The translations under genes were made by a program, and so were the position numbers. This document shows, piece by piece, positions 18,263 through 26,074 of a stretch of 64,000 bases of DNA (positions are counted from its first letter, which is position 1; each line of letters opens with the position of its first letter). This DNA comes from Chthonomonas sp. (GTDB lineage: Bacteria; Armatimonadota; Fimbriimonadia; Fimbriimonadales; Fimbriimonadaceae), in the NCBI GenBank assembly GCA_016788115.1, contig JAEURR010000006.1:372001-436000 (forward strand), read 5' to 3'. The notes under the pieces were generated by a model. That model saw nothing but the letters and a program-made list of their open reading frames with translations, searched no databases and was not told where the DNA came from.

Positions 18263-18639
18263 TATCGACCCTCCCGAATGACATTCTTCATACCGCCGAA
18301 GTAGCGGCTAGTGAACTCGGTGAGCATCTGGTAGCGCAGTTCGGTCTCGGCGATGGTGGAGACTTCTTTTTCCATGTCCACGCTGTTGCCGTCCACACGG
18401 ACGTTCGTTTCCGAGCGCGTCTCGCGGTTGTCAAATCGTGCGAGGTGGCGAATGCGACCAAACTCTCGGTCTTCACCCGTCGCTTCATCGAGCGCAAGCG
18501 TGAAGTCACAGTCCTGACGCTTGTAACCCGGCGTGTTCACGTTCGCCAAGTTTTGCGTCAGAAGCCCGTGGCGCTTCGACGTACGGTCCAGAGCGATCTG
18601 GAACCGATCCGCTGTACTTCCAAAAATTGCGTTCAGCAT
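18262..18639 (-). CDS. flgB: Flagellar proximal rod protein FlgB
   Basis: About 125 aa. FlgB is a proximal rod component exported through the flagellar apparatus. The family motif RHGLLTQNLANVNTPGYKRQD is clear (just over the core of the flagellar rod signature), and TIAETELRYQMLTEFTSRYFGGMKNVI closes the protein. The ATG at 18639 was chosen over an upstream in-frame start because GGGAGAAG precedes it. It is the first gene of the flagellar operon; the promoter must lie in the 281-nt divergent gap shared with the helicase gene. Confidence 0.93.
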   Translation of the reverse strand: MLNAIFGSTADRFQIALDRTSKRHGLLTQNLANVNTPGYKRQDCDFTLALDEATGEDREFGRIRHLARFDNRETRSETNVRVDGNSVDMEKEVSTIAETELRYQMLTEFTSRYFGGMKNVIREGR

Positions 18640-18806
18640 GGGTCTTCTCCCATGCGAATCCGTTCGCGGCACGCTCCCATCCTGGTCGCGGCGCCCCACT
18701 TACAAGGGGACACAATCGTATCTTCGGGGATCGGTGGAGGGATCTGCAGGCTAATTTGCGGGGGTGCGAATCGTGCGCCACCTATGAGCCGAAATCGCGT
18801 CAAAAA

Positions 18807-18833
18807 TTGAACAATTCCGAAATCGGGTATAGT
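18807..18833 (+). promoter_or_regulatory. Promoter for the DEAD-box helicase
   Basis: TTGAAC (18807-18812), a 15-nt spacer and TATAGT (18828-18833) face the helicase gene, leaving a leader of about 80 nt. The same TTGAAC -35 is used by the ribosomal-operon promoter at 26027-26056. The remaining part of the 18640-18920 gap shows no gene. Confidence 0.5.
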
Positions 18834-18920
18834 CGAACCTGCCACGAAAGCGAACTAGGTTCGCCATGGTGCTTTGCGAGCCGATCCCTCTGCCTGCCTT
18901 GCTCCCGTCGGCTCTCAATC

Positions 18921-20561
18921 ATGAAAAATCAATCGAACGGCTTTGCGGGCCTTGGCCTGCCCGCAGCTACCCTTAATTCATTGCGCCACCTTGGGTTTCA
19001 CACCCCCACCCCCATTCAGCAGCTCGCCATTCCCGTTGCACTCGAGGGCAAAGACGTCCTCGGCATCGCGCAGACCGGAACGGGTAAGACCCTGGCCTTC
19101 GGCTTGCCACTGGTCTCCAGAATCCGACCAGGCAAGTGCGGCCTCGTCATTGCGCCGACTCGTGAGTTGGCTCAGCAGATTCAGGACAGCCTCCGAAGGC
19201 TCGGCCTCAGCTCAGCGTTACTCATAGGTGGGGCAGGCATGGTCCCTCAGGTGCGCCAACTGCGCTCCCGACCCCAAGTGATCATCGCCACCCCAGGTCG
19301 GCTGCTCGACCATATGAACCAGCGCACCGTCGATCTCCGCAACGTGGACATCGTCGTGCTGGACGAAGCCGACCGGATGCTGGATATGGGCTTCCTGCCC
19401 TCCATCACTAAGATCCTGGAGGCGCTACCGCACGGCCGACAGACCATGCTGTTCACCGCCACCATGCCGAACTCAATCGTCGAGCTCGCACGCAGCACGC
19501 AGCGAGATCCGGTGCGGTTGGAAGTCGAGAGCCAGACGGTCACCGCGGACAACATCACCCAAGAGCTCCTCGTCGTCGCGAAAGACGACAAGCAAGAAGT
19601 TCTCGGCGATCTGCTCGGCCACCACTCCGGATCGGTCCTCGTGTTTGCGCGCACCCGACACAGCGCGCGCAAGCTCACCGCCGTCGTCCGGCGCATGGGC
19701 CACTCCGCTGCCGAGATCCACTCAGACCGCACGCTTTTCCAGCGCCGCCAGGCACTCGATGGGTTCAAGTCTGGCGACTACCGCATCCTCATCGCGACGG
19801 ACATCGCCGCGCGAGGCATTGATGTCCAGGAGATCTCGGTGGTCATCAACTACGACCTTCCGACCGTGCCTGAGGACTACGTCCACCGCATCGGTCGCAC
19901 CGGTCGAGCAGGCGCAAGCGGCCTCGCCATCACCATGGCCAGCCCTGAAGAGCGGCGCGCTGTCGAAGCCATTGAGGAAGTCATTCAGCAAGAACTAGCT
20001 GCATCGACCCACTCGCGTGGGACGATCAATCGCCGTGTGCTGCGACCCCGCGTTCGATACGAGCACTACGAGCCGAAACACCACCACGGCAACTCGCACG
20101 ATTCGCGTCCAAACCAGGACCGCAAGCCACACAGCGCACATCGACCCGAGCGTAAGCCGTTTGGCGAGAATCGACCGGATCGCCCAGCGTTCGGTGACAA
20201 CCGAAACGACCGCAAGCCGTATGGCCCTAAGCCAAATGGTGACAATCGACCGGATCGCCCGTCGTTCGGTGACAACCGAAACGACCGCAAGCCTTACGGA
20301 GACAACCGACCGGAGCGCAAGCCGTATGGCCCTAAGCCGGAGGGTCAGTCGCGACCTGCGTACTCGCCCAAGCCGAAGCCCCAGGGCAGCAAGGATTACG
20401 GCCCCAAGCCGTTTGGCAAGCCTGCCCAGCCGAAGCCAGCCTGGAAAAAGGACAGCCGGCCCGCCGGTAACCGCCCGCATGGTCCTAAGCCGCAAGGCGC
20501 ACCGGTCAGCCCGACAGGCACTCCTCGCCGACCGCGTCGTCCGCTCCGGACTCGACGCTAA
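18921..20561 (+). CDS. DEAD-box ATP-dependent RNA helicase, RhlE-like
   Basis: About 546 aa. All helicase motifs are present: Q motif region (GFHTPTPIQQ), AQTGTGKT, PTRELAQQI, TPGRLLDHM, VLDEADRMLDMGF, FTATMP, ATDIAARGIDVQ and HRIGRTGRAG. It would unwind short RNA duplexes in ribosome assembly or mRNA decay. After about residue 375 the protein changes into a basic tail of about 170 residues rich in Arg, Pro, Lys, Asn and Gly, with repeats of the type RPDRPxFGDNRNDRKPYG, typical of RNA-binding and phase-separating tails. The frame is open back to 18627, but the ATG at 18921 begins the conserved part. It has no clear Shine-Dalgarno. Confidence 0.92.
   Translation: MKNQSNGFAGLGLPAATLNSLRHLGFHTPTPIQQLAIPVALEGKDVLGIAQTGTGKTLAFGLPLVSRIRPGKCGLVIAPTRELAQQIQDSLRRLGLSSALLIGGAGMVPQVRQLRSRPQVIIATPGRLLDHMNQRTVDLRNVDIVVLDEADRMLDMGFLPSITKILEALPHGRQTMLFTATMPNSIVELARSTQRDPVRLEVESQTVTADNITQELLVVAKDDKQEVLGDLLGHHSGSVLVFARTRHSARKLTAVVRRMGHSAAEIHSDRTLFQRRQALDGFKSGDYRILIATDIAARGIDVQEISVVINYDLPTVPEDYVHRIGRTGRAGASGLAITMASPEERRAVEAIEEVIQQELAASTHSRGTINRRVLRPRVRYEHYEPKHHHGNSHDSRPNQDRKPHSAHRPERKPFGENRPDRPAFGDNRNDRKPYGPKPNGDNRPDRPSFGDNRNDRKPYGDNRPERKPYGPKPEGQSRPAYSPKPKPQGSKDYGPKPFGKPAQPKPAWKKDSRPAGNRPHGPKPQGAPVSPTGTPRRPRRPLRTRR
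20169..20299 (+). repeat. 75-nt tandem repeat in the helicase tail
   Basis: Two nearly identical 56-nt segments (20169-20224 and 20244-20299) are spaced exactly 75 nt apart, encoding two copies of a 25-residue unit built on NRPDRP(A/S)FGDNRNDRKPYG. A partial third unit (NRPERKPYGPKP) follows. Recent duplication in frame is the likely origin. Confidence 0.85.
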
Positions 20562-20564
20562 GAA

Positions 20565-21689
20565 CTAGTGGCCAAGCTGGTCGGGGTTCAACCCGGCCAG
20601 CTCTGGCAGCACGAAGATCCCATCCTTTCGGATGAGGACGTCGTCGAAGTAAATGTCGCCGCCGCCGTACTCGGCGCGCTGGATACACACGATGTCCCAG
20701 TGGATGTTCGACTCGTTCCCGTTCCCGCCAGTCCCCTCGTAGGCATTGCCCGGGGTCAGGTGGAAGCTCCCGCCGATCTTCTCATCAAAGAGCGTGTCCT
20801 TCATCGGGTGCAAGACGTGCGGGTTGTAGCCCAGCGACCATTCGCCGAAGTACCGCGCGCCGGGATCGGTGTCCAAGATTTTGTTCAGCGCTTCGGTGTT
20901 TGCGCCCGCCGTCGCCTCGACGATCTGCCCGTCCTTGACCCGGAAGAAGATGTTCGTGAACTCGGTGCCCTCGTACAGCGAGACGGTGTTGTACTGCACC
21001 GTGCCGTTCATCGATTCGCGCAGGGGTGAGCTGAAGCACTCGCCATCGGGGACATTGGCTTCGCCGCTGCACGGAACCGAGCCGACGCCCTTAATACTGA
21101 ACGACAGGTCCGTCCCCGGCCCGGTGATGCGCACCCGATCGGTCCGGTCCATGAGCTCGCGCAAGGGTTCGGCGGCAGCGGCCATCTTGGCGTAGTCCAC
21201 CAGGCACACCCGAAAGTAGAAATCCTCGAACGCTTCGGTGCTCATGGATGCCATCTGCGCAAAGCTCGGGTTTGGCCAGCGCAGTGCGACCCACTTGGTA
21301 TTGGGCACGCGGGTCTCGAACACGACGGGCTTCACGTAGGTCTTGGCCCACATGCGGTTGACGTCGCCGGGCACGTCGCTCAATTCGAGGTTGTTGTGCG
21401 AACCTCGGAGGGCAATGTAGGCCGTCGATTGCTGCATCTCGTATAGCTCGACCGCGGTGTTGACCTGGGCGTTAGCTTCGGTCATGCCCATCATGCGCGC
21501 GCGGCGCACGGGAGACTGCTCGATCCGAGTGAGCACCTTGGCACCAAACGTGTAGGCCACGCGCACGAACTCGGCGGTTACCTCTTCGGGGATGTCAAAC
21601 ATGTGGAGAAGGACCGTGTCGCTCTCATTGAGCTTGCACGAATAGGAGCATAGTTGCTGGGCGAGAGCTGTGACGCGTGGGTCGATCAT
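20565..21689 (-). CDS. M29-family metallo-aminopeptidase
   Basis: About 374 aa, of the AmpS/AmpT (thermophilic aminopeptidase) family, which removes N-terminal residues using two metal ions in the cytoplasm. The expected ligands are in place: E217 (PDGECFSSP), E283 (YFGEWSLGYNP), H310 (GGSFHLTPGNAY), H330 and D332 (NIHWDIV). The ATG at 21689 was preferred over a TTG at 21731: it is preceded 7 nt upstream by TAAACT, a leaderless-type -10, and by no Shine-Dalgarno. It converges with the helicase gene with only 3 nt between the stops and no visible terminator. Confidence 0.92.
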   Translation of the reverse strand: MIDPRVTALAQQLCSYSCKLNESDTVLLHMFDIPEEVTAEFVRVAYTFGAKVLTRIEQSPVRRARMMGMTEANAQVNTAVELYEMQQSTAYIALRGSHNNLELSDVPGDVNRMWAKTYVKPVVFETRVPNTKWVALRWPNPSFAQMASMSTEAFEDFYFRVCLVDYAKMAAAAEPLRELMDRTDRVRITGPGTDLSFSIKGVGSVPCSGEANVPDGECFSSPLRESMNGTVQYNTVSLYEGTEFTNIFFRVKDGQIVEATAGANTEALNKILDTDPGARYFGEWSLGYNPHVLHPMKDTLFDEKIGGSFHLTPGNAYEGTGGNGNESNIHWDIVCIQRAEYGGGDIYFDDVLIRKDGIFVLPELAGLNPDQLGH

Positions 21690-21696
21690 GCTGCGC

Positions 21697-21702
21697 AGTT
21701 TA
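21697..21702 (-). promoter_or_regulatory. Leaderless-type -10 (TAAACT, 7 nt to ATG) for the M29 aminopeptidase
   Basis: On the minus strand TAAACT is 7 nt before the ATG at 21689, with no Shine-Dalgarno between them. Confidence 0.55.
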
Positions 21703-21729
21703 CTTGCCCCAGCTTCCTTCGCAAACAAC

Positions 21730-21762
21730 AAGAGCCTCGCTTGCGGGGCAAGCGAGGCTCTT
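21730..21762 (-). terminator. Intrinsic terminator of the ribosomal operon, after rpsI
   Basis: A perfect 14-bp stem (AAGAGCCTCGCTTG and complement) with a 5-nt loop is followed on the minus strand by TGTTGTTTG after the last stem T residues. It lies 25 nt beyond the rpsI stop. Confidence 0.9.
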
Positions 21763-21786
21763 TGAAGACAACGGGTATGGGTGCGC

Positions 21787-22179
21787 TTAGCGCTTAACGA
21801 ACTGGAAGCCGCGTCGCGCCTTCTTGCGTCCGTACTTCTTACGTTCCTTGATACGCGGGTCGCGCGTCAAGAATCCGCCTGCGCGGAGGGGCTTGCGCAG
21901 ATTCTCGTCCATCTCGACGAGTGCGCGGGCGATTCCGAGTCGGACGGCGCCTGCCTGACCGGTGATGCCACCGCCCTTGGCCGTCGCCATCACGTCAAAC
22001 TTGCCTTCGTAACCCAAGTGGGCAAACGGGCTGTTCACGAGAATCTCGAGAACTGGTCGGCCGAGGTATTCCGCATGCTCGCGACCGTTGATGTTGATTT
22101 TGCCTTCGCCTGGCTTGAGCCACACGCGTGCGATCGCGCTCTTGCGTCGGCCTGTTCCGTAGTTTCGATCCTTTGCCAT
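21787..22179 (-). CDS. rpsI: 30S ribosomal protein S9
   Basis: A 130-aa small-subunit protein whose C-terminal tail reaches the P-site tRNA. Diagnostic: [39 protein letters not shown] and the terminal basic RGFQFVKR. It follows rplM by 14 nt, the universal L13-S9 pair, and is the last gene of the operon. Confidence 0.98.
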   Translation of the reverse strand: MAKDRNYGTGRRKSAIARVWLKPGEGKININGREHAEYLGRPVLEILVNSPFAHLGYEGKFDVMATAKGGGITGQAGAVRLGIARALVEMDENLRKPLRAGGFLTRDPRIKERKKYGRKKARRGFQFVKR

Positions 22180-22193
22180 CTAATTCTTTGCCT

Positions 22194-22631
22194 TTAGTCC
22201 TTCGTGATCTTCAGTTCGATTGGCTGCTGCGCTCCGTGCGGGTGCTCGGAACCGGCATAAACCTTCAACTTGCTAAACGTGGCGCGACCGAGCTTGGTCT
22301 TCGGGGTCATGCCCCAAATAACCTTCTCAACCAGCTTGGTCGGGGTGGTCTCGAGCATGCGTCCGCGGCTGATATTGCGTAGACCGCCCGGCCATCCGGT
22401 GTGCCAGTGGATGAGTTCGTCTTGCTTGCGGCCCGTCAGGACCACACGATCGGCGTTAATCACGACGACGAAATCGCCTACGTCCTGGTTGTACGTAAAC
22501 GTTGGCTTGTGTTTGCCACGAAGGATCTTTGCGACTTGGGCGGCGAGCCGACCCACCGGCACGCCGGTCGCATCGACCACGTACCACTTGCGCTCTATAT
22601 CCTGCGGCTTTGCGCTATAGGTTCTATTCAT
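22194..22631 (-). CDS. rplM: 50S ribosomal protein L13
   Basis: A 145-aa early-assembly large-subunit protein. Conserved segments include WYVVDATGVPVGRLAAQVA, YNQDVGDFVVVINADRVVLTG and PHGAQQPIEL. It overlaps truA by 8 nt (ATGAATAG), so translation is probably coupled. Confidence 0.98.
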   Translation of the reverse strand: MNRTYSAKPQDIERKWYVVDATGVPVGRLAAQVAKILRGKHKPTFTYNQDVGDFVVVINADRVVLTGRKQDELIHWHTGWPGGLRNISRGRMLETTPTKLVEKVIWGMTPKTKLGRATFSKLKVYAGSEHPHGAQQPIELKITKD

Positions 22632-23436
22632 TATCTTTTCCCGTATTGTCTTCTTCGATAAATTGTGACTGACCGTAGTAGGATCTCCCGTATCGTATCC
22701 GCATTAGGCAAAGTCCTTGCGCGGGTAGAACGCGGGGCCATTGGAGCGAATCGCGGATACGCGGGTCCAGGAGGTTCGATACCTGCTCCTCGGGTCTGAG
22801 TCCCCTTCCGACTTCCACAAGCCCACCGCTGATCCTCCGCATCATTCCGCGGATGAACGCAGTTCCGATCACATCGATGTGGACCTCGTCCTGTCGCGCA
22901 CGAACGGCGATCTTCAGGATCGTCCGCCTCGCGCTCTTGTCGAGTGCCATCTCTTCGCTGAATCCGCGAAAATCGTGCGTGCCGACTAGCTTCTGCGCGA
23001 CTCGGTGCATGCGGTCGACATCCAATCGGTGCCAACACGGGGCCACAAATCGACTCCGCAGCGGGTCTCGCCTTTGCGGAAGTATTCGATACCGATACCA
23101 GCGATCCAGTGGACTGAACCGGCTGTGGAAGGTCTGCGCCACAGCGCTCGACCTCAGGACTGCCAGGTCCACGGGAAGCAATCGGCTGATCGTGTCCGCC
23201 CATCGTTGCGGGGGGATCGTGCACGCGGTGTCAAAGTGGCAGACTTGTCCTCGTGCATGCGCCCCGCTATCGGTACGGCTTGCTCCAACGATCTCGTTTT
23301 CCTCGCCCGAGATCCGGCGAACGGCTTCTGTCAATGTACTGCGGACAGATCTCTGTCCTTGTTGCGCGGCCCAGCCGCAAAAGTCGGTGCCGTCGTACGA
23401 GACGACGAGCTTGATTCTCTGAACTTTAGTCGACAA
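22624..23436 (-). CDS. truA: tRNA pseudouridine(38-40) synthase TruA
   Basis: A 270-aa enzyme that converts uridines 38-40 of the tRNA anticodon arm to pseudouridine. The catalytic aspartate is D56 in GASRTDSGAHA; YDGTDFCGWAAQ and FIRGMMRRISGGLVEVGRG are further family motifs. It overlaps rplQ by 11 nt and rplM by 8 nt within the ribosomal operon, a placement also seen in Firmicutes, but without the ECF transporter genes that usually intervene there. Confidence 0.97.
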   Translation of the reverse strand: MSTKVQRIKLVVSYDGTDFCGWAAQQGQRSVRSTLTEAVRRISGEENEIVGASRTDSGAHARGQVCHFDTACTIPPQRWADTISRLLPVDLAVLRSSAVAQTFHSRFSPLDRWYRYRILPQRRDPLRSRFVAPCWHRLDVDRMHRVAQKLVGTHDFRGFSEEMALDKSARRTILKIAVRARQDEVHIDVIGTAFIRGMMRRISGGLVEVGRGLRPEEQVSNLLDPRIRDSLQWPRVLPAQGLCLMRIRYGRSYYGQSQFIEEDNTGKDNE

Positions 23437-23875
23437 ACTCCAACACTGCGGTCACCGCGGCGTCGCCCCGGCGCTGGCCGGTCTTCGTCAGTCGGGTGTA
23501 GCCGCCCTGTCGATCCTTGAATCGGGGAGCAACGTGGTCGAAGAGGTACTTGACGAGGTCTTCGCCGTTGATCAGGCTCTTCGCCTTGAGGATCTCCAGC
23601 TTCTCGATGTCGCTCTTGCCGGCGAGCAGTCGCATCGGCTTCGGCGAGCTGCTGCTATGACCGACGAGGACCTTGCGAGCTTCGCGTCGCGCGGCAAGCG
23701 TATCGCTCTTCGCGGTCGTCACGAGCTTCTCGACGAGGCGCTGCAGTTCCTTTGCGCGGCCCAGGGTGGTGTGGACGTATCCGTGCCGCACCATCTGGCG
23801 CGTCAGGTTCGTCAAGAGTGCCCGGCGCTGATCGCTTGGCAGTCCAAGTTTTCTACGATCGACTTTGTGTCTCAT
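23426..23875 (-). CDS. rplQ: 50S ribosomal protein L17
   Basis: A 149-aa large-subunit protein at the exit-tunnel side. The N-terminus MRHKVDRRKLGLPSDQRRALL and the segment RYFDHVAPRFKDRQGGYTRL-like (here YLFDHVAPRFKDRQGGYTR) are diagnostic, followed by RRGDAAVTAVLEFVD. It follows rpoA by 16 nt. Confidence 0.98.
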   Translation of the reverse strand: MRHKVDRRKLGLPSDQRRALLTNLTRQMVRHGYVHTTLGRAKELQRLVEKLVTTAKSDTLAARREARKVLVGHSSSSPKPMRLLAGKSDIEKLEILKAKSLINGEDLVKYLFDHVAPRFKDRQGGYTRLTKTGQRRGDAAVTAVLEFVD

Positions 23876-23891
23876 GGGTTACGTCCTTAGT

Positions 23892-24884
23892 TCAGTCAAA
23901 ATCCTCTTCGTCATCGTCCAAGAGGTCGATAGCTCGGTAGCCGCCCTTCGGTGGCTTGAGGGCGAGTCCGTGCTCTTCGAGCTTCTCGCGCACTTCAGTC
24001 AGAGACTTCTTACCGAAGCCTCGGATACCTGTCAAGTCGCTCTCCGTGACCGTCGCCAGATGCTTGAGCGTCAGTAGGCTCGCGCGGCGAAGGCAGTTGA
24101 ACGTGCGCTGCGAGAAGTCGAGCTCCTCGATCTTGATGTCGGGCACGTTTGAGAGATCGTCCTGCTCCTCACCCTCTTCTTCCAGCGAGAAGTCCGCGGT
24201 GGACTTGCCTAGGTCGAAGAACATGCGGAAGTACTTGTCGAGAATTTGTGCGGCCTGGGTAACGGCGTCGTTGGGCGGGACCGCTCCGTTCGTCGTCACG
24301 TCCAGCACCAGTCGCTCATAGTCGGTTCGCATGCCGACGCGGGTCGCTTCGACGGTGCAGTTGACCTTTCGGACCGGAGTGAACTGGGACCCGGTGGTGA
24401 TGATACCGATGGTGCCCTTGTATCGCTCCTGCTTCTCGGGGAGCACGTAGCCCGTGCCGTATCCGACGTACAGGTCAGCGGTCAGGTTCGCGCCCTTGTC
24501 GCTGATGCTCGCGATGTAGACCTCAGGGTTCACGATCGAAACGCCTTCGGGGCAGACGATATCTGCACCGGTCACGCGTCCCGGACCCTTCACGTCGATC
24601 TTCAGCACGATCTCCTCGGGAGGCACGCCTTCGAATTCGACTTTGATGGCCACGTAGCGCAGGTTGAGCAAAAGCTCGGTCGCATCTTCCTTCACGCCAG
24701 GGATCGGGGCGAACTCGTGGAAGACCTTGTCGATCTTCACGGCGGTGATCGCAGCACCCTGGATCGAGCTAAGCAGCACGCGCCGGAGTGCGTTGCCGAT
24801 CGTCTGGCCGTATCCGCGCTCCAGCGGCTCCAGCACAAACTTTCCGTATTCTGTATTCAGGTCCAGTGTTTGAATATGAGGCAT
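23892..24884 (-). CDS. rpoA: RNA polymerase alpha subunit
   Basis: A 330-aa alpha subunit. The N-terminal domain directs assembly (EPLERGYGQTIGNALRRVLL and PFHEFAPIPGVKEDATEL-like text) and the C-terminal domain, which binds UP elements and activators, has FNCLRRASLLTLKHLATVTESDL and GFGKKSLTEVREKLEEHGL. An acidic end (DDDEEDFD) is slightly unusual. It is separated from rpsK by 115 nt where many bacteria have rpsD; that gap contains hairpins. The start ATG has only a weak ribosome binding site. Confidence 0.98.
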   Translation of the reverse strand: MPHIQTLDLNTEYGKFVLEPLERGYGQTIGNALRRVLLSSIQGAAITAVKIDKVFHEFAPIPGVKEDATELLLNLRYVAIKVEFEGVPPEEIVLKIDVKGPGRVTGADIVCPEGVSIVNPEVYIASISDKGANLTADLYVGYGTGYVLPEKQERYKGTIGIITTGSQFTPVRKVNCTVEATRVGMRTDYERLVLDVTTNGAVPPNDAVTQAAQILDKYFRMFFDLGKSTADFSLEEEGEEQDDLSNVPDIKIEELDFSQRTFNCLRRASLLTLKHLATVTESDLTGIRGFGKKSLTEVREKLEEHGLALKPPKGGYRAIDLLDDDEEDFD

Positions 24885-24893
24885 AGTGGCTCT

Positions 24894-24981
24894 CGCCCGA
24901 ACTCGGGCTTGAATCTCTCTAGAGTTTTGAGTCCATTCCCGTGGGATGGACAGAGGGACTCGGGCCGCGAGGGCCCGAGTC
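24894..24981 (-). promoter_or_regulatory. Structured rpsK-rpoA intercistronic region
   Basis: Three stems are seen in 88 nt: a perfect 10-bp stem at 24957-24981 (GACTCGGGCC and complement, 5-nt loop), a GTCCAT/ATGGAC stem at about 24931-24951, and a short GCCCG/CGGGC stem with a 4-nt loop at about 24894-24908. No U-tract follows, so this is a candidate control or processing element rather than a terminator. Confidence 0.5.
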
Positions 24982-24999
24982 AGTAGTGACGAATTAGAT

Positions 25000-25392
25000 T
25001 TAGACTCGGCGCTTCTTCGGCGGGCGACATCCGTTGTGCGGGATCGGAGTTACGTCGCGGATCGATCCCACATCCATGCCTGCAGCCTGCAGGGCTCGGA
25101 TCGCGGTTTCGCGTCCACTGCCGGGACCGCTAACGAAGACATCGACTCGGCGCATGCCGTGCTCGGCAGCCTTTCGGGCTGCACTTTCACTGGCGAGCTG
25201 CGCGGCGAACGGGGTGCCCTTGCGGCTACCCTTGAAGTTCACGTTGCCTGCGCTCGACCAGCACAACGCGTTGCCTTGCGGATCGGTGATCGTGACGATC
25301 GTATTGTTAAACGTGCTGTGGATGTAGGCATGACCCGTCGCCACTTGCCGCTTCTCTTTCTGCTTACCTCGAGGTGCTTGCTTGCGTGCCAT
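25000..25392 (-). CDS. rpsK: 30S ribosomal protein S11
   Basis: A 130-aa platform protein. Conserved text includes [58 protein letters not shown] and the C-terminal [19 protein letters not shown] strong AAGGAGGA site precedes the ATG. It follows rpsM by 9 nt. Confidence 0.98.
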   Translation of the reverse strand: MARKQAPRGKQKEKRQVATGHAYIHSTFNNTIVTITDPQGNALCWSSAGNVNFKGSRKGTPFAAQLASESAARKAAEHGMRRVDVFVSGPGSGRETAIRALQAAGMDVGSIRDVTPIPHNGCRPPKKRRV

Positions 25393-25401
25393 GGGTCCTC
25401 C

Positions 25402-25779
25402 TTACTTCTTCGCCTTCTTCTTGCCAGCGACAGTCTTGGCCTTGCCCTTGCGGGTTCGTGCGTTCGAACGAGTGTTCTGTCCGCGAGTGGGCAGACCGCG
25501 TCGATGGCGCAGGCCACGATAGCAGCCGATCTCCATCAGGCGTCGAATATTGCCGTAAACATCACGGCGGAGGTCGCCTTCGACCTGATACTCCGCGTCG
25601 ATAATCTCGCGGAGCTTTCCGATTTCTCCCTCGGACAGGTCCTTCACTCGAGTGCGCGGGTCAATCCCGGCCTTCTCGATGATGGCTCGACCATTCACCC
25701 GACCGATCCCGTAAACGAGCGGAAGGGCGTACAAAATCGCTTTTTCGCGTGGTAAATCTACACCGGCAATACGTGCCAC
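25402..25779 (-). CDS. rpsM: 30S ribosomal protein S13
   Basis: A 125-aa head protein that contacts P-site tRNA. Recognised by [61 protein letters not shown] and the lysine-rich tail. The start is GTG with a GGAGG about 14 nt upstream. It follows rpmJ by 20 nt. Confidence 0.98.
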   Translation of the reverse strand: MARIAGVDLPREKAILYALPLVYGIGRVNGRAIIEKAGIDPRTRVKDLSEGEIGKLREIIDAEYQVEGDLRRDVYGNIRRLMEIGCYRGLRHRRGLPTRGQNTRSNARTRKGKAKTVAGKKKAKK

Positions 25780-25799
25780 TTGTTATTAATTCCTCCAGA

Positions 25800-25913
25800 T
25801 CACCCTTGGCGTTGCTTATGCTTAGGGTTCACGCAGATCACCCGCACGACACCTTCGCGCTTGATGATCTTGCACTTGTCACAAATTTTCTTTACACTGG
25901 CCCTGACTTTCAT
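25800..25913 (-). CDS. rpmJ: 50S ribosomal protein L36
   Basis: A 37-aa zinc-ribbon protein of the large subunit, reading [20 protein letters not shown] and ending [13 protein letters not shown]. The zinc ligands C11, C14, C27 and H32 are all present, so this is the zinc-binding (C+) form. It is the first gene of the operon; infA, which often precedes it, is absent. The start ATG is at 25913. Confidence 0.97.
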   Translation of the reverse strand: MKVRASVKKICDKCKIIKREGVVRVICVNPKHKQRQG

Positions 25914-26026
25914 AGCGTGTCCTGCGTCATAGAAGCTAAAGCTTCGTTCGAGACGCCTTCGACGCAAACTAAAGCAGAACTCCTCGCGGTGACAAGGAAG
26001 GAGCTCACTTTCGTGCGCGATCTCAA
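25914..26026 (-). promoter_or_regulatory. Leader of the rpmJ operon
   Basis: About 107 nt of untranslated leader lie between the promoter and rpmJ. It has a small GAAGC-TAAA-GCTTC stem (25932-25945) and GCGTC/GACGC complementary segments around it. No known ribosomal-protein leader motif is recognised. Confidence 0.4.
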
Positions 26027-26056
26027 ATTATACCAACGGCAACCTCCGGAGTTCAA
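26027..26056 (-). promoter_or_regulatory. Strong promoter of the ribosomal operon
   Basis: TTGAAC (26051-26056), an 18-nt spacer and a perfect TATAAT (26027-26032) on the minus strand. This is the best sigma-70-type promoter in the window and drives rpmJ to rpsI. Confidence 0.8.
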
Positions 26057-26074
26057 GGGGGCGCAGTCAGATTC

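Noticed and set aside
25914-26026. rpmJ leader as a known riboswitch or ribosomal-protein binding site
   Set aside because: Only a small 5-bp stem is clear and no known leader consensus could be recognised.
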